64,000 nt of DNA from Limnomonas spitsbergensis (taxonomy: Eukaryota; Chlorophyta; Chlorophyceae; Chlamydomonadales): assembly GCA_037349105.1 (NCBI GenBank), contig JAYJMM010000026.1, positions 2,170,001 through 2,234,000 of the forward strand, written 5' to 3'. A program made the translations under genes and the position numbers. Positions 1 to 10,512 of this stretch are shown here, in pieces. Below the pieces are notes generated by a model. The model searched no databases. It was not told the origin of the DNA and saw nothing but the letters and a program-made list of their open reading frames with translations. The stretch's first letter is position 1. Every line of letters begins with the position of its first letter.

Positions 1-3000
1 TTACATCACGCAGAGCATCACAGCGCTGGCGCACTTGCGAGCGGCCTGCCTCTACATCGTGGATGTTAGCGAGCAGTGCGGGTACACCATTGCGCAGCAG
101 GTGGGTGGAATCAGGAGGGGAGGGGAGGGGAGGGGAGAGGATGAGATAGGAGGGGAGGGGTCGATGACGGTCCTTACGCTGGCTGAATTGCACAGCTGAG
201 TTTGGGTTGTCAATATGTCAATTGTCAGGGCTAATGCAAGGGCTATTTAAGCCCATCCTTTTCGCATCTCTCCCCCAAACGCAGACGGCTCTCTTCCACT
301 TGGTCAAGCCACAAAACCCCGACATTTCCACACACCTCTCGCGCATGCAGGCAGCTCTCTTCCACTCGGTCAAGCCATAAAACCCTTAACCCAACATTTT
401 CCGCACACCTCGCTCACGCATGCGGCACTCTTCCACGCGGTCAAGCCGCTGTTTTCCAACAAGCCCACATGCAGGCAGCCCTGTCCCACTTGGTCAAGCC
501 ATTTATACCCAACATTTTCCGCACGCAGGCGGCTCTGTTCCACTCAGTCAAGCCATTAAAATCCCCTACCTGTTTCTCGCGCACGCAGGCGGCTCTGTTC
601 CACTCGGTCAAGCCATTTATACCCAACATTTTCCGCACGCAGGCGGCTCTGTTCCACTCGGTCAAGCAATAAAATCCCCTACCTCTTTCTCGCGCACGCA
701 GGCGGCTCTGTTCCACTCAGTCAAGCCATTAAAATCCCCTACCTCTTTCTCGCGCACGCAGGCGGCTCTGTTCCACTCAGTCAAGCCATTAAAATCCCCT
801 ACCTCTTTCTCGCGCACGCAGGCGGCTCTGTTCCACTCAGTCAAGCCATTAAAATCCCCTACCTCTTTCTCGCGCACGCAGGCGGCTCTGTTCCACTCAG
901 TCAAGCCATTAAAATCCCCTACCTCTTTCTCGCGCACGCAGGCGGCTCTGTTCCACTCAGTCAAGCCGCTGTTTTCCAACAAGCCCATCCTCATCGTGTG
1001 CAACAAGATCGACACGAGGAGCATGGAGGACTTGTCAGCGGATGAGCAGAAGCTGATTGACGAGATGGTTTCGGAGGCCAAGCGAATCACCAGCGGAGGT
1101 GTGTAGGGGTGCAACCTTGGGTGCTCTGGGTTCAGGGTGAAGCCTCAACCTAAACCCTCTATAAGGCCAAAAGGAATCACCAGCGGGGGTGGGCAGGGGT
1201 GCAATCTTGGGTGCCCTGGGTTCAGGGTTAAGTCTTAGCCTAAACCCTCTTCAAGGCCAAGAGAATCACCAGCGGAGGTGGGTGGTGGTGCGATCTTGGT
1301 TGCCAGAATAAGGCCTGGTTTTGGTAGGCTGGGTTTCTGGATACCTGTTTCCCTCGCTGCCGCCCTGCTCGCTGCTCCCCTGATCCAACACATGCTTGGC
1401 AATTGCAACAGTTCATGCCCCCCCCCCTCTCCTGCCTGTGTAGCGCCATGCTATCCCCCCACCTTGCCCCCTCGTCCTCTTTGCTTTCTACCCACTGCCT
1501 CCCCCCATCTGTTCTCATGGCCAAGCACTTGCTACCTTCTGCCTGTGAAGGGCAGATACACCCCCCCGCCTGACCCCTTGTCCTCATGAACACTTCATGA
1601 TGCCTTCTCTCATGAACACCTCCTCATGATGCCTTCTCTCATGAACACCTCCTCATGACACCTCCTCATGCACCCCCCCCGTCTAACCCCTCATCCTCAA
1701 TCCCAACTGCCCTGCACCTCTACCCTGTTGACTCCCGCAGGCGCCATGAGCGACAACGCTGATGATGGTGAGCAGGTCCTGATGGCCATGAGCACGCTGC
1801 AGGAGGATGGCGTCATGGCGGTGAAGCAGCTGGCATGCGACAGGCTGCTGAACTTCCGAGTGGAGGGCAAGGTGGGAAAGAGGGGGGGGGGGGAGGGGCG
1901 CATGCGCCTGAGAATTGATTTGAAAGCCTTTTATTTCAAGTTTTTTGAAGTTCCCTGTAAATTCATGAAGGTACCGGATACATTTCAGTTAGCATTGGCA
2001 CCCTGCTTCCTATGTGGGTTTACGCGCTCTGGATTGACATCAGTATTTTCTTCCATTTAACATATCATCCCCGCGTGACGTGTAGCTGAGAAACGAACAA
2101 ATAAATACTGACCCCATCTGGATGCTCCTACCTGCAGGTGGCTGGTAGGCGTATCGCAGATGTTCTGAATCGCATCCACGTGGCTCTGCCCAAGCCGCGG
2201 GACAGCTCTGCCCGCCCGGCTGTGATTCCCCCCGGAGTTGCCGAGGCCCGCAAGCGCCGCGAGGCTGGCGAGAAGAAGAAGACAGAGAAGCAGATGCAGG
2301 AGGAGAATGGAGGAGCAGGTGAGACGTGGGGGGGTGCTGGATTTACACTACTGGGGTCCGGGGTTCACACTAGAGGGTGCTGGGGTCACACTACGGGGGG
2401 GCTGGGTTCACACTACGGGTTGCTGGAGGAGAGCGGTGAGCTGTGGGGTGGCTGCTGGGTTCACACTACAGGTGGGGTTTGGGGGTGCAGGGTTCATACT
2501 ACTGGGGTGGGCTGTGGGGCTACAGGGTTCACACTACAGGGTGTGGGGTGTAGGGTTTCACGGGTGTAGGGTTCCACGGGTGTGGAAAGCAGTGGTGTGG
2601 TTGGAAGTGTAAATCGCGAAATACTCGGCGCACACACAAACTTTGTGCGACCTGTCTGCACTCAGGTGTGCACTCAGCCACCATTTGTGTGACCTTTGTG
2701 TGACCTGTCTGCACTCAGGTGTGCTCTCAGCAACCCTTTGTGTGACCTTTGTGTGACCTGCACTCAGGTGCTCAGCTACCATTTTTGTGACCTTTGTGTG
2801 ACCCGTCTGCACTCAGGTGTGCACTCAGCAACCCTTAGTGTGACCTTTGTGTGACCTGCACTCAGGTGTGTACTCGGCCACCCTTTGTGTGACCTTTGTG
2901 TGACCTGTCTGCACTCAGGTGTGCACTCAGCCACCCGTTGTGTGGCCTTTGTGTGACCTGTCTGCACTCAGGTGTGCACTCAGCCAACCTTTTTGTGACC

Positions 3001-6000
3001 TGTCTGCACTCAGGTGTGCATTAAGCTTACCTTTGTGTGACCTTTGTGTGACCTGTCTGCACTCAGGTGTGCACTCAGCCACCCTTTGTGTGACCTTCGT
3101 GTGACCTGTCTGCTCTCAGGTGTTTACTCTGCCGACATGCGCAAGAACTACCTCTTGGCGGACGAGGACTGGAAGTATGACATCATGCCGGAGATGCTGG
3201 ATGGTCACAACATCCTGGACTTTGTGGACGCCGACATTGACGCCAGGCTGGCCGAGTTGGAGCGGGAAGAGGATGAGCTGGAGGTGGGGTCGGGGATGAA
3301 GGAAGGATGGGGGGAGGTCATGTGGAGGTAGTGGAGGTGTAAAGGGTAGAGGATGAGCTGGAGGTGGGGTTAAGGATCAGGCTAAAGACTGATAGCCCTC
3401 ATGGTTACAAGCCCCCTCCCTGCACCAGGCCCTGCACAAAGCGGTACTGGCTGAGGGTATGGAAGATGATGATTGCAAGATGATAAGGAAGCAGGCTAAA
3501 TCCTGACCGCACAGCTCTCAAATGTTTACATATAATTAAAATATCTTACGTAGAACCGGTTTAACTCCGCGTTTAATTCATGAATTGGGGGTAACTGTAT
3601 GCGTTGTAAAAATAATTTAAGAATTCATGCTGCGCAAACTTGGTAGTCACAGGCCTGAAAACGATTTTAGGGGGATGCACGGACCAATTTCCGGTACCAA
3701 ATCCTATCCGGTGGAACGGTACATAATCAACATATTTCCCACCTCCCTCCCTGCACCAGGCCCTGCACAATGCGGCGCTGGCCGAGGACATGGAGGAGGA
3801 TGACGGCGAGCTGACTGAGGAGCAGGCCACGGACCTCGCCGCCATCCGCCTTCGGAAGAAGCAGATGGTGTCCGACCATCGCATCAGGAAGGCAGCCACG
3901 AATAACCAGGCGCAGCTGCCCAAGAGGGCGCTAGCAGAGAGGCGACTGACAACGGAGAACATGAAGGTCGGAAGGGAGCAGAGCCTTTTCTTCTTACGGC
4001 TAGAAGGGCACCCACCTTCAGCAGCCACCTAAGGCCCGATTGGGGACCAAACCTAGACCGGCCTACGGCTAGCAGCCCAAACAGCATGGCTATCCACAAC
4101 TGGGGCCTCCGGCTAGAGGCAGGAATGTAGCTGATATGTAGCTGACATGTCGTGGTACACCTGCCTTATATTCCGTTGTCAGTATCTGCCTCATATCCCT
4201 GTTTCCCTGTCTCTCTGATACCTGGCCGTGCTTGATAGGAGCTTTATATCGGGTTCCCAGTCTGTGCTCCATAACGCCAAAAGCCCCTAATGCTTTTCCA
4301 TGCTTGATATGAGTACCCTACATTATGGTACGAAATCTTCTGCAGATTTTTCTTGTCGCAAGATTGCCCAAGATTGTGCATCCCCATTATGCCGTCTATA
4401 TTCCCCCTTGTGTGCTTTCCTTCGCCTTTCAGAAGTCTCTGGGCGCGATGGGCATTGACACGAGCCTGGCGGTGGAGAGAGCCCGGTCACAGTCGCGGGG
4501 CCGCAAACGCGAACGTTCGCTGTCCAAGGGCGCTGCGCAGGCGGATGGCGATGCGGACATGGAGGAGGAGCCAGCCAAGCGGGTGCATAGCAGCAAATCT
4601 CGGTAGGGAAAGGAGGGAGCAAAGGAGGAAGGAAAGGAGGGAGGATAGGAGGGAGGGAGGGAGGATAGGAGGGAAGGAGGACAGGAGGGGGGAAAGGAGG
4701 GGGGGTGCAGGGACTCTGCTCAATGGCATGGGTAGATGATGCAAATCCAGGTACAGGAAAGGAAGGGGGGGGAGGGGGTTTGCGAGGGACTCTGCTCAAT
4801 TAGGGTTCTATCATGGGAGGGAGAGGGTGGGAGCGGGGATGCATGCTTTTCGCAAGACCTTTGCTCATTGACAGGGGAGGAGGATGCATTGCTTGCATGC
4901 TGGGGGGGACATAGCGCTGGCGGTGCTTGCACCTCAACGCAATGTGCTCTGTGTGTGTGCCCCTGTGTGTGCCCCCGAGTGTGTGTGCCCCCCTGTGTGT
5001 GTGGTTCCCTGTGTGTGTGTGCCCCCCTGTGTGTTTGGTTCCGTGTGTGTGTGCCCCCCTGTGTGTGTGGTTCCCTGTGTGTGTGTGCCCCCCTGTGTGT
5101 TTGGTTCCGTGTGTGGTTCCCCCTGCGTGTGTGTACCCCCCTGTGTGTTTGGTTCCGTGTGTGTGTGCCCCTGTGTGTGTGTGTGCCCCCCTGTGTGTGT
5201 GTGCCCCCCTGTGTGTGGTTCCCTGTGTGTGTGCCCCCGAGTGTGTGTGCCCCCCTGTGTGTTTGGTTCCGTGTGTGTGTGCCCCCGTGTGTGTTTGGTT
5301 CCCTGTGTGTGTGCCCCCGAGTGTGTGTGCCCCCCTGTGTGTTTGGTTCCGAGTGTGTGTGCCCCCCTGTGTGTTTGGTTCTGTGTGTGTGTGCCCCCGT
5401 GTGTGTTTGGTTCCCTGTGTGTGTGGTTCCCTGTGTGTGTGCCCCCGAGTGTGTGTGCCCCCCTGTTTGTTTGGTTCCGAGTGTGTGTGCCCCCCTGTGT
5501 GTTTGGTTCCGAGTGTGTGTGCCCCCCTGTGTGTTTGGTTCCGAGTGTGTGTGCCCCCCTGTGTGTTTGGTTCCGTGTGTGTGTGCCCCCCTGTGTGTTT
5601 GGTTCCGAGTGTGTGTGCCCCCCTGTGTGTTTGGTTCCGTGTGTGTGTGCCCCCGTGTGTGTTTGGTTCCCTGTGTGTGTGGTTCCCTGTGTGTGTGCCC
5701 CCGAGTGTGTGTGCCCCCCTGTGTGTTTGGTTCCGAGTGTGTGTGCCCCCCTGTGTGTGTGGTCCCCTGTGTGTTTGCCCCCCTGTGTGTGTGGTTCCCT
5801 GTGTGTGTGCCCCCCTGTGTGTGTGGTCCCCTGTGTCTGTGCCCCCCTGTGTGTGTGGTCCCCTGTGTGTGTGCCCCCCTGTGTGTGTGCCCCCCTGTGT
5901 GTGTGCCCCCCTGTGTGTGTGGTCCCCTGTGTGTTTGCCCCCCTGTGTGTGTGGTTCCCTGTGTGTGTGCCCCCCTGTATGTGTGGTTCCCTGTGTGTGT

Positions 6001-6867
6001 GCCCCCCTGTGTGTGTGGTTCCCTGTGTGTGTGCCCCCCTGTGTGTGTGGTCCCCTGTGTGTTTGCCCCCCTGTGTGTGTGGTTCCCTGTGTGTGTGGTT
6101 CCCTGTGTCTGTGCCCCCGTGTGTTTGTGTGCCCCTGTGTGTGCCCCCGTGTGTGTGGTTCCCTGCTGGCTTGGTGTATGAGGGGTCTGGGAAATCTGGG
6201 AACTTGCAAGGACCTTGAAACTGAAGGAGGATGTGCGTGTGTGTGTGTGTTCACTTCGGTGCAGGTCCATGTCTCGCGGCCGTGAGTTGTCCCTCGGTAC
6301 ACCCAAGCCCGGGTCGGGCCTCAAGGACGAGTCCATGGTCAACCGCGGCTTCAAGATGGCGGACAAGGCGCAGTGGAAGCGAAACAAGTTTGCAAAGATC
6401 GGAGAGGCGGACAGAGTCATCCAGACCAAGATGCCCAAGCACTTGTTCAGGTGGGTGTGAGAACCGTGTCAGCTCCCCAACACTGTACACTACATGGAAG
6501 CACATTGGGGGTATGGGGATTTGGGGGTATTTCTTTCCTCTTCATGTTCTTCTCCTTCTTTCCCACTTACCTCAAGTTGTTTTCCTCCAACGGGACAGTT
6601 GGGCGCCCACGCGGCCGAGCCTGTTTTGAGCAGTCCCAGAGGTGTAATGTCATTGACTTGAGCAAGGCCCAGAGGTGTTATGTCCTTGACATGGAAGCAC
6701 AAGGGCGCCTTAGGCTGGTAGCGATGTCGCCAACCCTTCGTGATGTTGCTAAGTTGCGGCATGGCCTCCCTTCTAATCTCTGTTGTCCCGTCTGACCCCA
6801 TTCCTCCCTTCCTGATCCCCCTCGCAGCGGCAAAATGAAGTCGAACGGCAAGCGGGACAGGAGATAG
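1..6867 (+). CDS. NOG1: NOG1 nucleolar GTP-binding protein, 3' part (9 exons)
   Basis: NOG1 (GTPBP4 family) is a nucleolar GTPase that joins pre-60S particles during large-subunit assembly. The exons I can join are <1-100, 942-1098, 1741-1871, 2138-2318, 3120-3283, 3760-3966, 4433-4602, 6265-6450 and 6828-6867 (TAG at 6865). All borders are GT-AG and all phases agree. Family landmarks seen are [10 protein letters not shown] and DVSEQCGY in the first exon, [13 protein letters not shown] followed by the G4 guanine-binding motif NKID in the second, [52 protein letters not shown], and the typical end KMPKHLFSGK with a basic GKRDRR tail. The P-loop and switch motifs lie upstream of the window. Introns 1, 2, 4, 5 and 7 carry tandem repeats. 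An Arg/Ser-rich stretch near codons of 4470-4600 fits the usual NOG1 C-terminal region. Assignment is from conserved residues by eye. Confidence 0.93.
283..970 (+). repeat. About 60-bp tandem repeat copying the start of NOG1 exon 2 (about 12 copies)
   Basis: Each unit contains a CGCACGCAG acceptor followed by GCGGCTCTGTTCCACTC, which codes AALFHS and then VKP. Copies begin near 283, 345, 420, 472, 529, 588, 643, 701, 761, 821, 881 and 941. Only the last (942) runs into the complete exon. The copy near 420 carries a longer exon piece reading up to SNKP. The spacer between copies is a short pyrimidine-rich stretch, so every unit has a plausible 3' splice site. Confidence 0.95.
1075..1300 (+). 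repeat. About 89-bp tandem repeat copying the end of NOG1 exon 2 (3 copies)
   Basis: The exon end AATCACCAGCGGAGGTG, including the 5' splice site, recurs near 1170 and 1260, followed each time by a similar intron start. I take the first copy as the real donor (GT at 1099) because it keeps the phase with the next exon. Confidence 0.85.
1590..1675 (+). repeat. Short array of the 29-bp CTCATGAACACCTCC minisatellite
   Basis: About three units in NOG1 intron 2. The same monomer forms the 1.8-kb array at 34325-36165 in another gene. Confidence 0.85.
2325..2590 (+). repeat. Imperfect GGTTCACACTAC minisatellite in NOG1 intron 4
   Basis: Units of roughly 25-35 bp built on GGGTTCACACTACNGGG start directly after the exon 4 donor. 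They diverge toward 2590. Confidence 0.8.
2640..3119 (+). repeat. Minisatellite carrying a CTCAG acceptor, ending at NOG1 exon 5
   Basis: Units of about 45-60 bp contain TTTGTGTGACCTGTCTGC followed by ACTCAGGTGTGCACTCAG. The true exon 5 starts at 3120 after the last copy (TCTGCTCTCAG, then GTGTTTACTCTGCC). Each earlier unit carries a similar CAG/GTGT junction, so this array also spans an acceptor. Confidence 0.88.
3410..3485 (+). pseudogene. Degenerate copy of the NOG1 exon 6 start
   Basis: CTCCCTGCACCAGGCCCTGC followed by codons resembling [15 protein letters not shown] matches the real exon 6 start at 3749-3800 ([15 protein letters not shown]). It soon meets a stop. It reads as a partial exon-start duplication. 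Confidence 0.8.
4029..4140 (+). repeat. Dispersed repeat, copy 1 (CCGGCCTACGGCT family)
   Basis: GGCCCGATTGGGGACCAAAC, a CCGGCCTACGGCT core and a nearby ATGTAGCTGAT match 54750-54860 in the kinase intron. Origin unknown. Confidence 0.6.
4940..6260 (+). repeat. GT-rich minisatellite filling NOG1 intron 7
   Basis: About 1.3 kb of units such as GTGTGTGTGCCCCCCTGTGT alternating with TGTGTGGTTCCCTG. Because the unit lengths keep all frames open, very long reading frames (Cys/Val/Pro-rich on plus, His/Thr/Gly-rich on minus) appear but are not genes. Confidence 0.95.
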
Positions 6868-9161
6868 ATGCGGCCCAAGCTACTCCCACAGCATGCCTTG
6901 TACTCTTTGGGTGTCTGCGGGTGGTGCGTCCGGGTCTGAGCCGTTTTCGTTCGTTCTTTCTCTTTGGGCTGATAGAGGTTTAACTGATGGCGGCAGATAG
7001 TGCCTTCAGGTCGAGTGCTTCCGTCGCTGCAAGTCCACATAATGCGTGTATTTTTTGTCAAACTTTTATTTGTTGTGCTTGTTCCATTGAATGTGTCAGG
7101 CGTCTGACTGTGATGTTATGTTATGTTATTTGAAGAATGAAAAAACAAGGACACCTGCATTTATATTGGAGACCAGACTACTGGTGCTTGGAGGGACAGT
7201 CCGTGACTTCGTACATTTGTGTGCACGAGAGTGGGCAGTTGCGCATGCAGCAAGCCAATCGTCACAACTAAGGAACACCTCTCTTGAAACGACCTCTGAC
7301 AGTGCACCTAAGCCACCAGTCGACTGCCTAAGAACAATTAGCGTCATTTTGCCCACTAACAAGGCGTATTTCCTGCCCCTCAGTGTGATCTTACCACCAA
7401 ACCACCACCAGCACACCGTCTAATAACTACCCCTGAGGTCAACGTCATTGACATCTAATAGCTGTCCCTGAGGGTTCAAGTCAGCTATCTGATTTACATA
7501 ACAATCTTCCACACCTAAGGGTTCGCCATACCATACCGTAGACATCCTTTGCCCTCGTACCGTTTTATGTTAATTGTCTTTTGCGCGGCATACCAGTAAC
7601 ATACGGTTTATTAATGGATAATTTCAGGGCCGTGCGGCTTAACATACCGCAGGCGCGGACTCATTTCAATGTTATGATCTTTCTTCAATTGCCAGATAAT
7701 CATAACGAATAAAAGTTTTTAAGTGTTGAGGGGGGACGAACTAAAAAAAGAATGTTCCTTTAATACGACGTTTGACAAGTAATGCAGTAAGGCCAGTATG
7801 AAAAAAGACCCTGCGTGTTTTAAGTTACTTTAGCTATTTTTTTTGTACGGGCGGAAGTTTGGTTCCCACGTGGAGGGACTTGTCTGTATCGATCGTGCCG
7901 ACTGGAACGGTCCCAACTCTCTGCCTAGCACAACCAGGGCGACTTATGCATATTAATATCTGTTCTTTGCTTTGGATTCCAGCCGGCTATTCAGCTTGTG
8001 GTATGATCATCAGAATAAAGAACGCGAACATCTGATAGAGAGATGGGAAATGCGACATTTCTTTTACTCGCAAAACGTCACGTCACGTTAATATGCTTGC
8101 TGGAGCCAACCTGCGATATATTAAAATATAGAAGAAATGTAGGCGGAGAGTCGCTGTCAAGGGCCAACCGACCTTAAATTGCCTTGATACCGCTATACCG
8201 TACCACCAATGAAAACACCACCTAAGGGTAAATAACTAAAATGGTGGCATTCTCGAAGGGGCAACGAAAACAAGACAATCAACAGTTCTGCGATAGATAG
8301 GGATCGGCATATAATATTAGATGTGAAATCATACAATATATAGTATAGAAGCTTCTATACGGTAAGCTATATAATAATATAAACTTAGGGGGTAGGCTAA
8401 AGTCAGATTTGAACATGCTTTTGGATAGCTGTCAATGAGAAGAATCCATATCACTAGACGCAATTTTAAATTTTCACATACACGGCCAACAAACTGCCAA
8501 AATGTCTAAATCACGCGTTTCTCATATTTGTGTCATTATATGCGAGGGGAGGGCAAAACAAAAGTCAAACACCCCATAATACAAAAATGTGAAACGACCC
8601 CTGGCTACCCCCCCCTCCCGCCTCCGGAACCTTGCAAAACCTTAATTTCTCAGTCAAAAATCAGAATTTCAGGGAGGGAGCGGGGTCAATTTCTATCAGC
8701 TCAGAAGTGCGCTTCTAATGGTGTCGATAAATGTACATGGTTCACAAATGTCAAGTGGTGAAACAAAATAATATACCATTGCTCTTGCTACCACCTGCCA
8801 GGTACCTATCCACCTAGAGACCATGCGGCTCCAGAAACGAGAGGACTCTCGCACGAGTGGCAGCAAACTAGCATCTAACTAGAGCGTGCTGATGTGCTGC
8901 TTCAGAATGATTGTGCGCTGATTGTGCGCTGTCGCTTCGTCGAGTTCGCCTTGGCCAGCCTCTCAGCTCCTCTCTTGCACTCTTTCCCCTGTTGATGATT
9001 TCTTAGGGCCACTGGGTTGTCTGTGAATTTTAAGACCTTCAAACAATGCTCACAGCAGGTTGTCATTGCTTAATTAATACTAACTACCAATGCAGGTACA
9101 TCGTGTGAGTCCATAATGGGTGTACGCACAACGGTGCATGTGGTTCCGAAGCCATGACACC
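6868..9161. other. NOG1 3' UTR and AT-rich intergenic spacer
   Basis: No supported gene. The first few hundred bases are likely NOG1 3' UTR. Part of the stretch 6598-6690, just before the last exon, is a copy of the GACGTTACACCTCTGGGCC dispersed family in reverse. From about 7550 the DNA is AT-rich, with an 18-bp perfect palindrome (GTATAGAAGCTTCTATAC) at 8343-8360. Short ORFs here show no family resemblance. Confidence 0.6.
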
Positions 9162-9794
9162 TGTCACAGTATATTACAGTATACGTGACAGAACCGTTCA
9201 GACCGCAGTTAGCGGCCTCGGGGCCTCCGCAGCTTCTCTGCGGAGTCCTCGGATTTGAAGCTGAGACCTAGAAACCCGCTTACGCAGGTTGATTTGACAG
9301 ATTGTACCGTACTCTGAATTGGGCCTGCCGGGTTCCTGTATCCCGGCAGTTGCCCAAACTAGTTACTTCGTCCCTTTCTAAAGGACAGACCTCTAATTGT
9401 AACAAGCACCGGCCGTCTCCGAGACCTACAGCTTACACTTAAGTCAGTACCTTAACCCGAGTCAAGACTAGCTCAGCCTCAGCTGAGATAGCTGGAGACA
9501 AGTACCCAGTAAAGAGGACCGAGGCACTGCAGAAGAAGAAGTACGCAGTCTACGCCTCGGCTACTCCGCCGCGAGTCGCGCGGTAAGTGCCCCTTAACAT
9601 AGCCCTGCTGGATCGCGCCCAGACGGCCAGAAGGCCTACGCTACCATAGTCAATTGCTAGACATACAAACATCCGACTCTGCTGCTTGACTCGTTGAGCA
9701 CCCGCAGCCAGTGTGTAGTCACTGAGTCTGCCCGTAGGCGTCCGTCACTGCCGTGAGGAAAGAAGTCCGCCACGGACCTGAAGCGCACATCGCG
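9162..9794 (+). repeat. Terminal repeat B1 (5' end of retroelement)
   Basis: 633 bp, identical to B2 except at position 9702. It contains two GC-rich hairpins: CTCCGCAG...CTGCGGAG near 9222-9242 and CTGCCGGG...CCCGGCAG near 9327-9351. The segment 9365-9387 is complementary to the sequence just after B1. In a self-priming model this segment would be the 5' end of the RNA, making 9365-9794 R plus U5. A TGTAA at about 9396 could act as an algal poly(A) signal in the 3' copy; this is inference. Confidence 0.93.
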
Positions 9795-9817
9795 TGTCCT
9801 TTAGAAAGGGACGAAGT
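9795..9817 (+). promoter_or_regulatory. Putative self-complementary primer-binding site
   Basis: TGTCCTTTAGAAAGGGACG and the next four bases (AAGT) are the exact reverse complement of 9365-9387 inside B1 (23 of 23). The site begins at the first base after B1, where an LTR element has its primer-binding site. The fission-yeast element Tf1 primes by folding the 5' end of its own RNA onto such a site. No tRNA match was identified by eye. Confidence 0.6.
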
Positions 9818-10512
9818 GGATTTAGCCTGATCAGCTTGATTTGCCAATTCCTGCTTAAGGTGCTTGTGTAGCAAAATTGGAAATTTGTTTGCATGCAAAC
9901 GACCTTGGACAGCATTTGAACTGCACTTTGCTGTGGTAATCTCCAGAGAGAGATTGCCAAGTTAAACTCTGAGAATCACTGAGCGTGGCAGCTTAGTGTT
10001 GAGTCCAGAAGAGGCTTGAAGATCTGGCTGTGGATTTATACACCCAGCAGATACTTTCCTGTGTGACTGCGGATTGAGATCAGGTGGATCCAATTTGTCA
10101 TCATTGACAGAAGTGAACTTGTGGATAGAACATCCAAGGTTGAAATCTTGTGGGTGTGCCAAAGGATCCCCGCAGGAACGCGGAGCTGAGCGGACACTGC
10201 GCAAAAGGCAACACCCGCGCAGGGCGTGTGACATCCACGCGGGACGTGAGACATCTAGAAGCAGCCCGGCCAGCAAGGTGGGAAGAATTGAGAAGGCGAA
10301 GGAGGATTCCGCCAGATTAAAACTAGTGAGCAGAAAAGCAGGAAGGCGAGGCCTCCCCTGCATAGTGCCGTACCTGCCATCCGTTCTTGACTTGCAAAGT
10401 CCTCACCAGATTGCAGTAGGAACAAGGGGGCAGAAGCCTAGTGTTAGCAGATCTTGTAGGGGGTGTCGCCAGCACGCTTGCAGGACCGTGTGGTTCGCTA
10501 ATTGCCTGTAGA
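9818..10512 (+). other. Retroelement leader
   Basis: About 700 bp between the putative primer site and the first ATG of the polyprotein. The polyprotein frame is open from 10441, but the first ATG in it is at 10513 (MTDVDLNP). I see no other conserved ORF here. Confidence 0.6.

Noticed and set aside
420..1106. 228-codon frame across the NOG1 exon 2 repeats
   Set aside because: It reads through decoy exon starts and intron sequence; only 942-1098 fits NOG1 in phase.
4720..6438. 572-codon minus-strand frame (and 440-500-codon plus-strand frames) over the GT-rich array
   Set aside because: They are composed of the minisatellite, lack any domain, and lie inside NOG1 intron 7.
10441..10512. GTG start of the polyprotein at 10441
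   Set aside because: Eukaryotic translation would use the first ATG, 10513.
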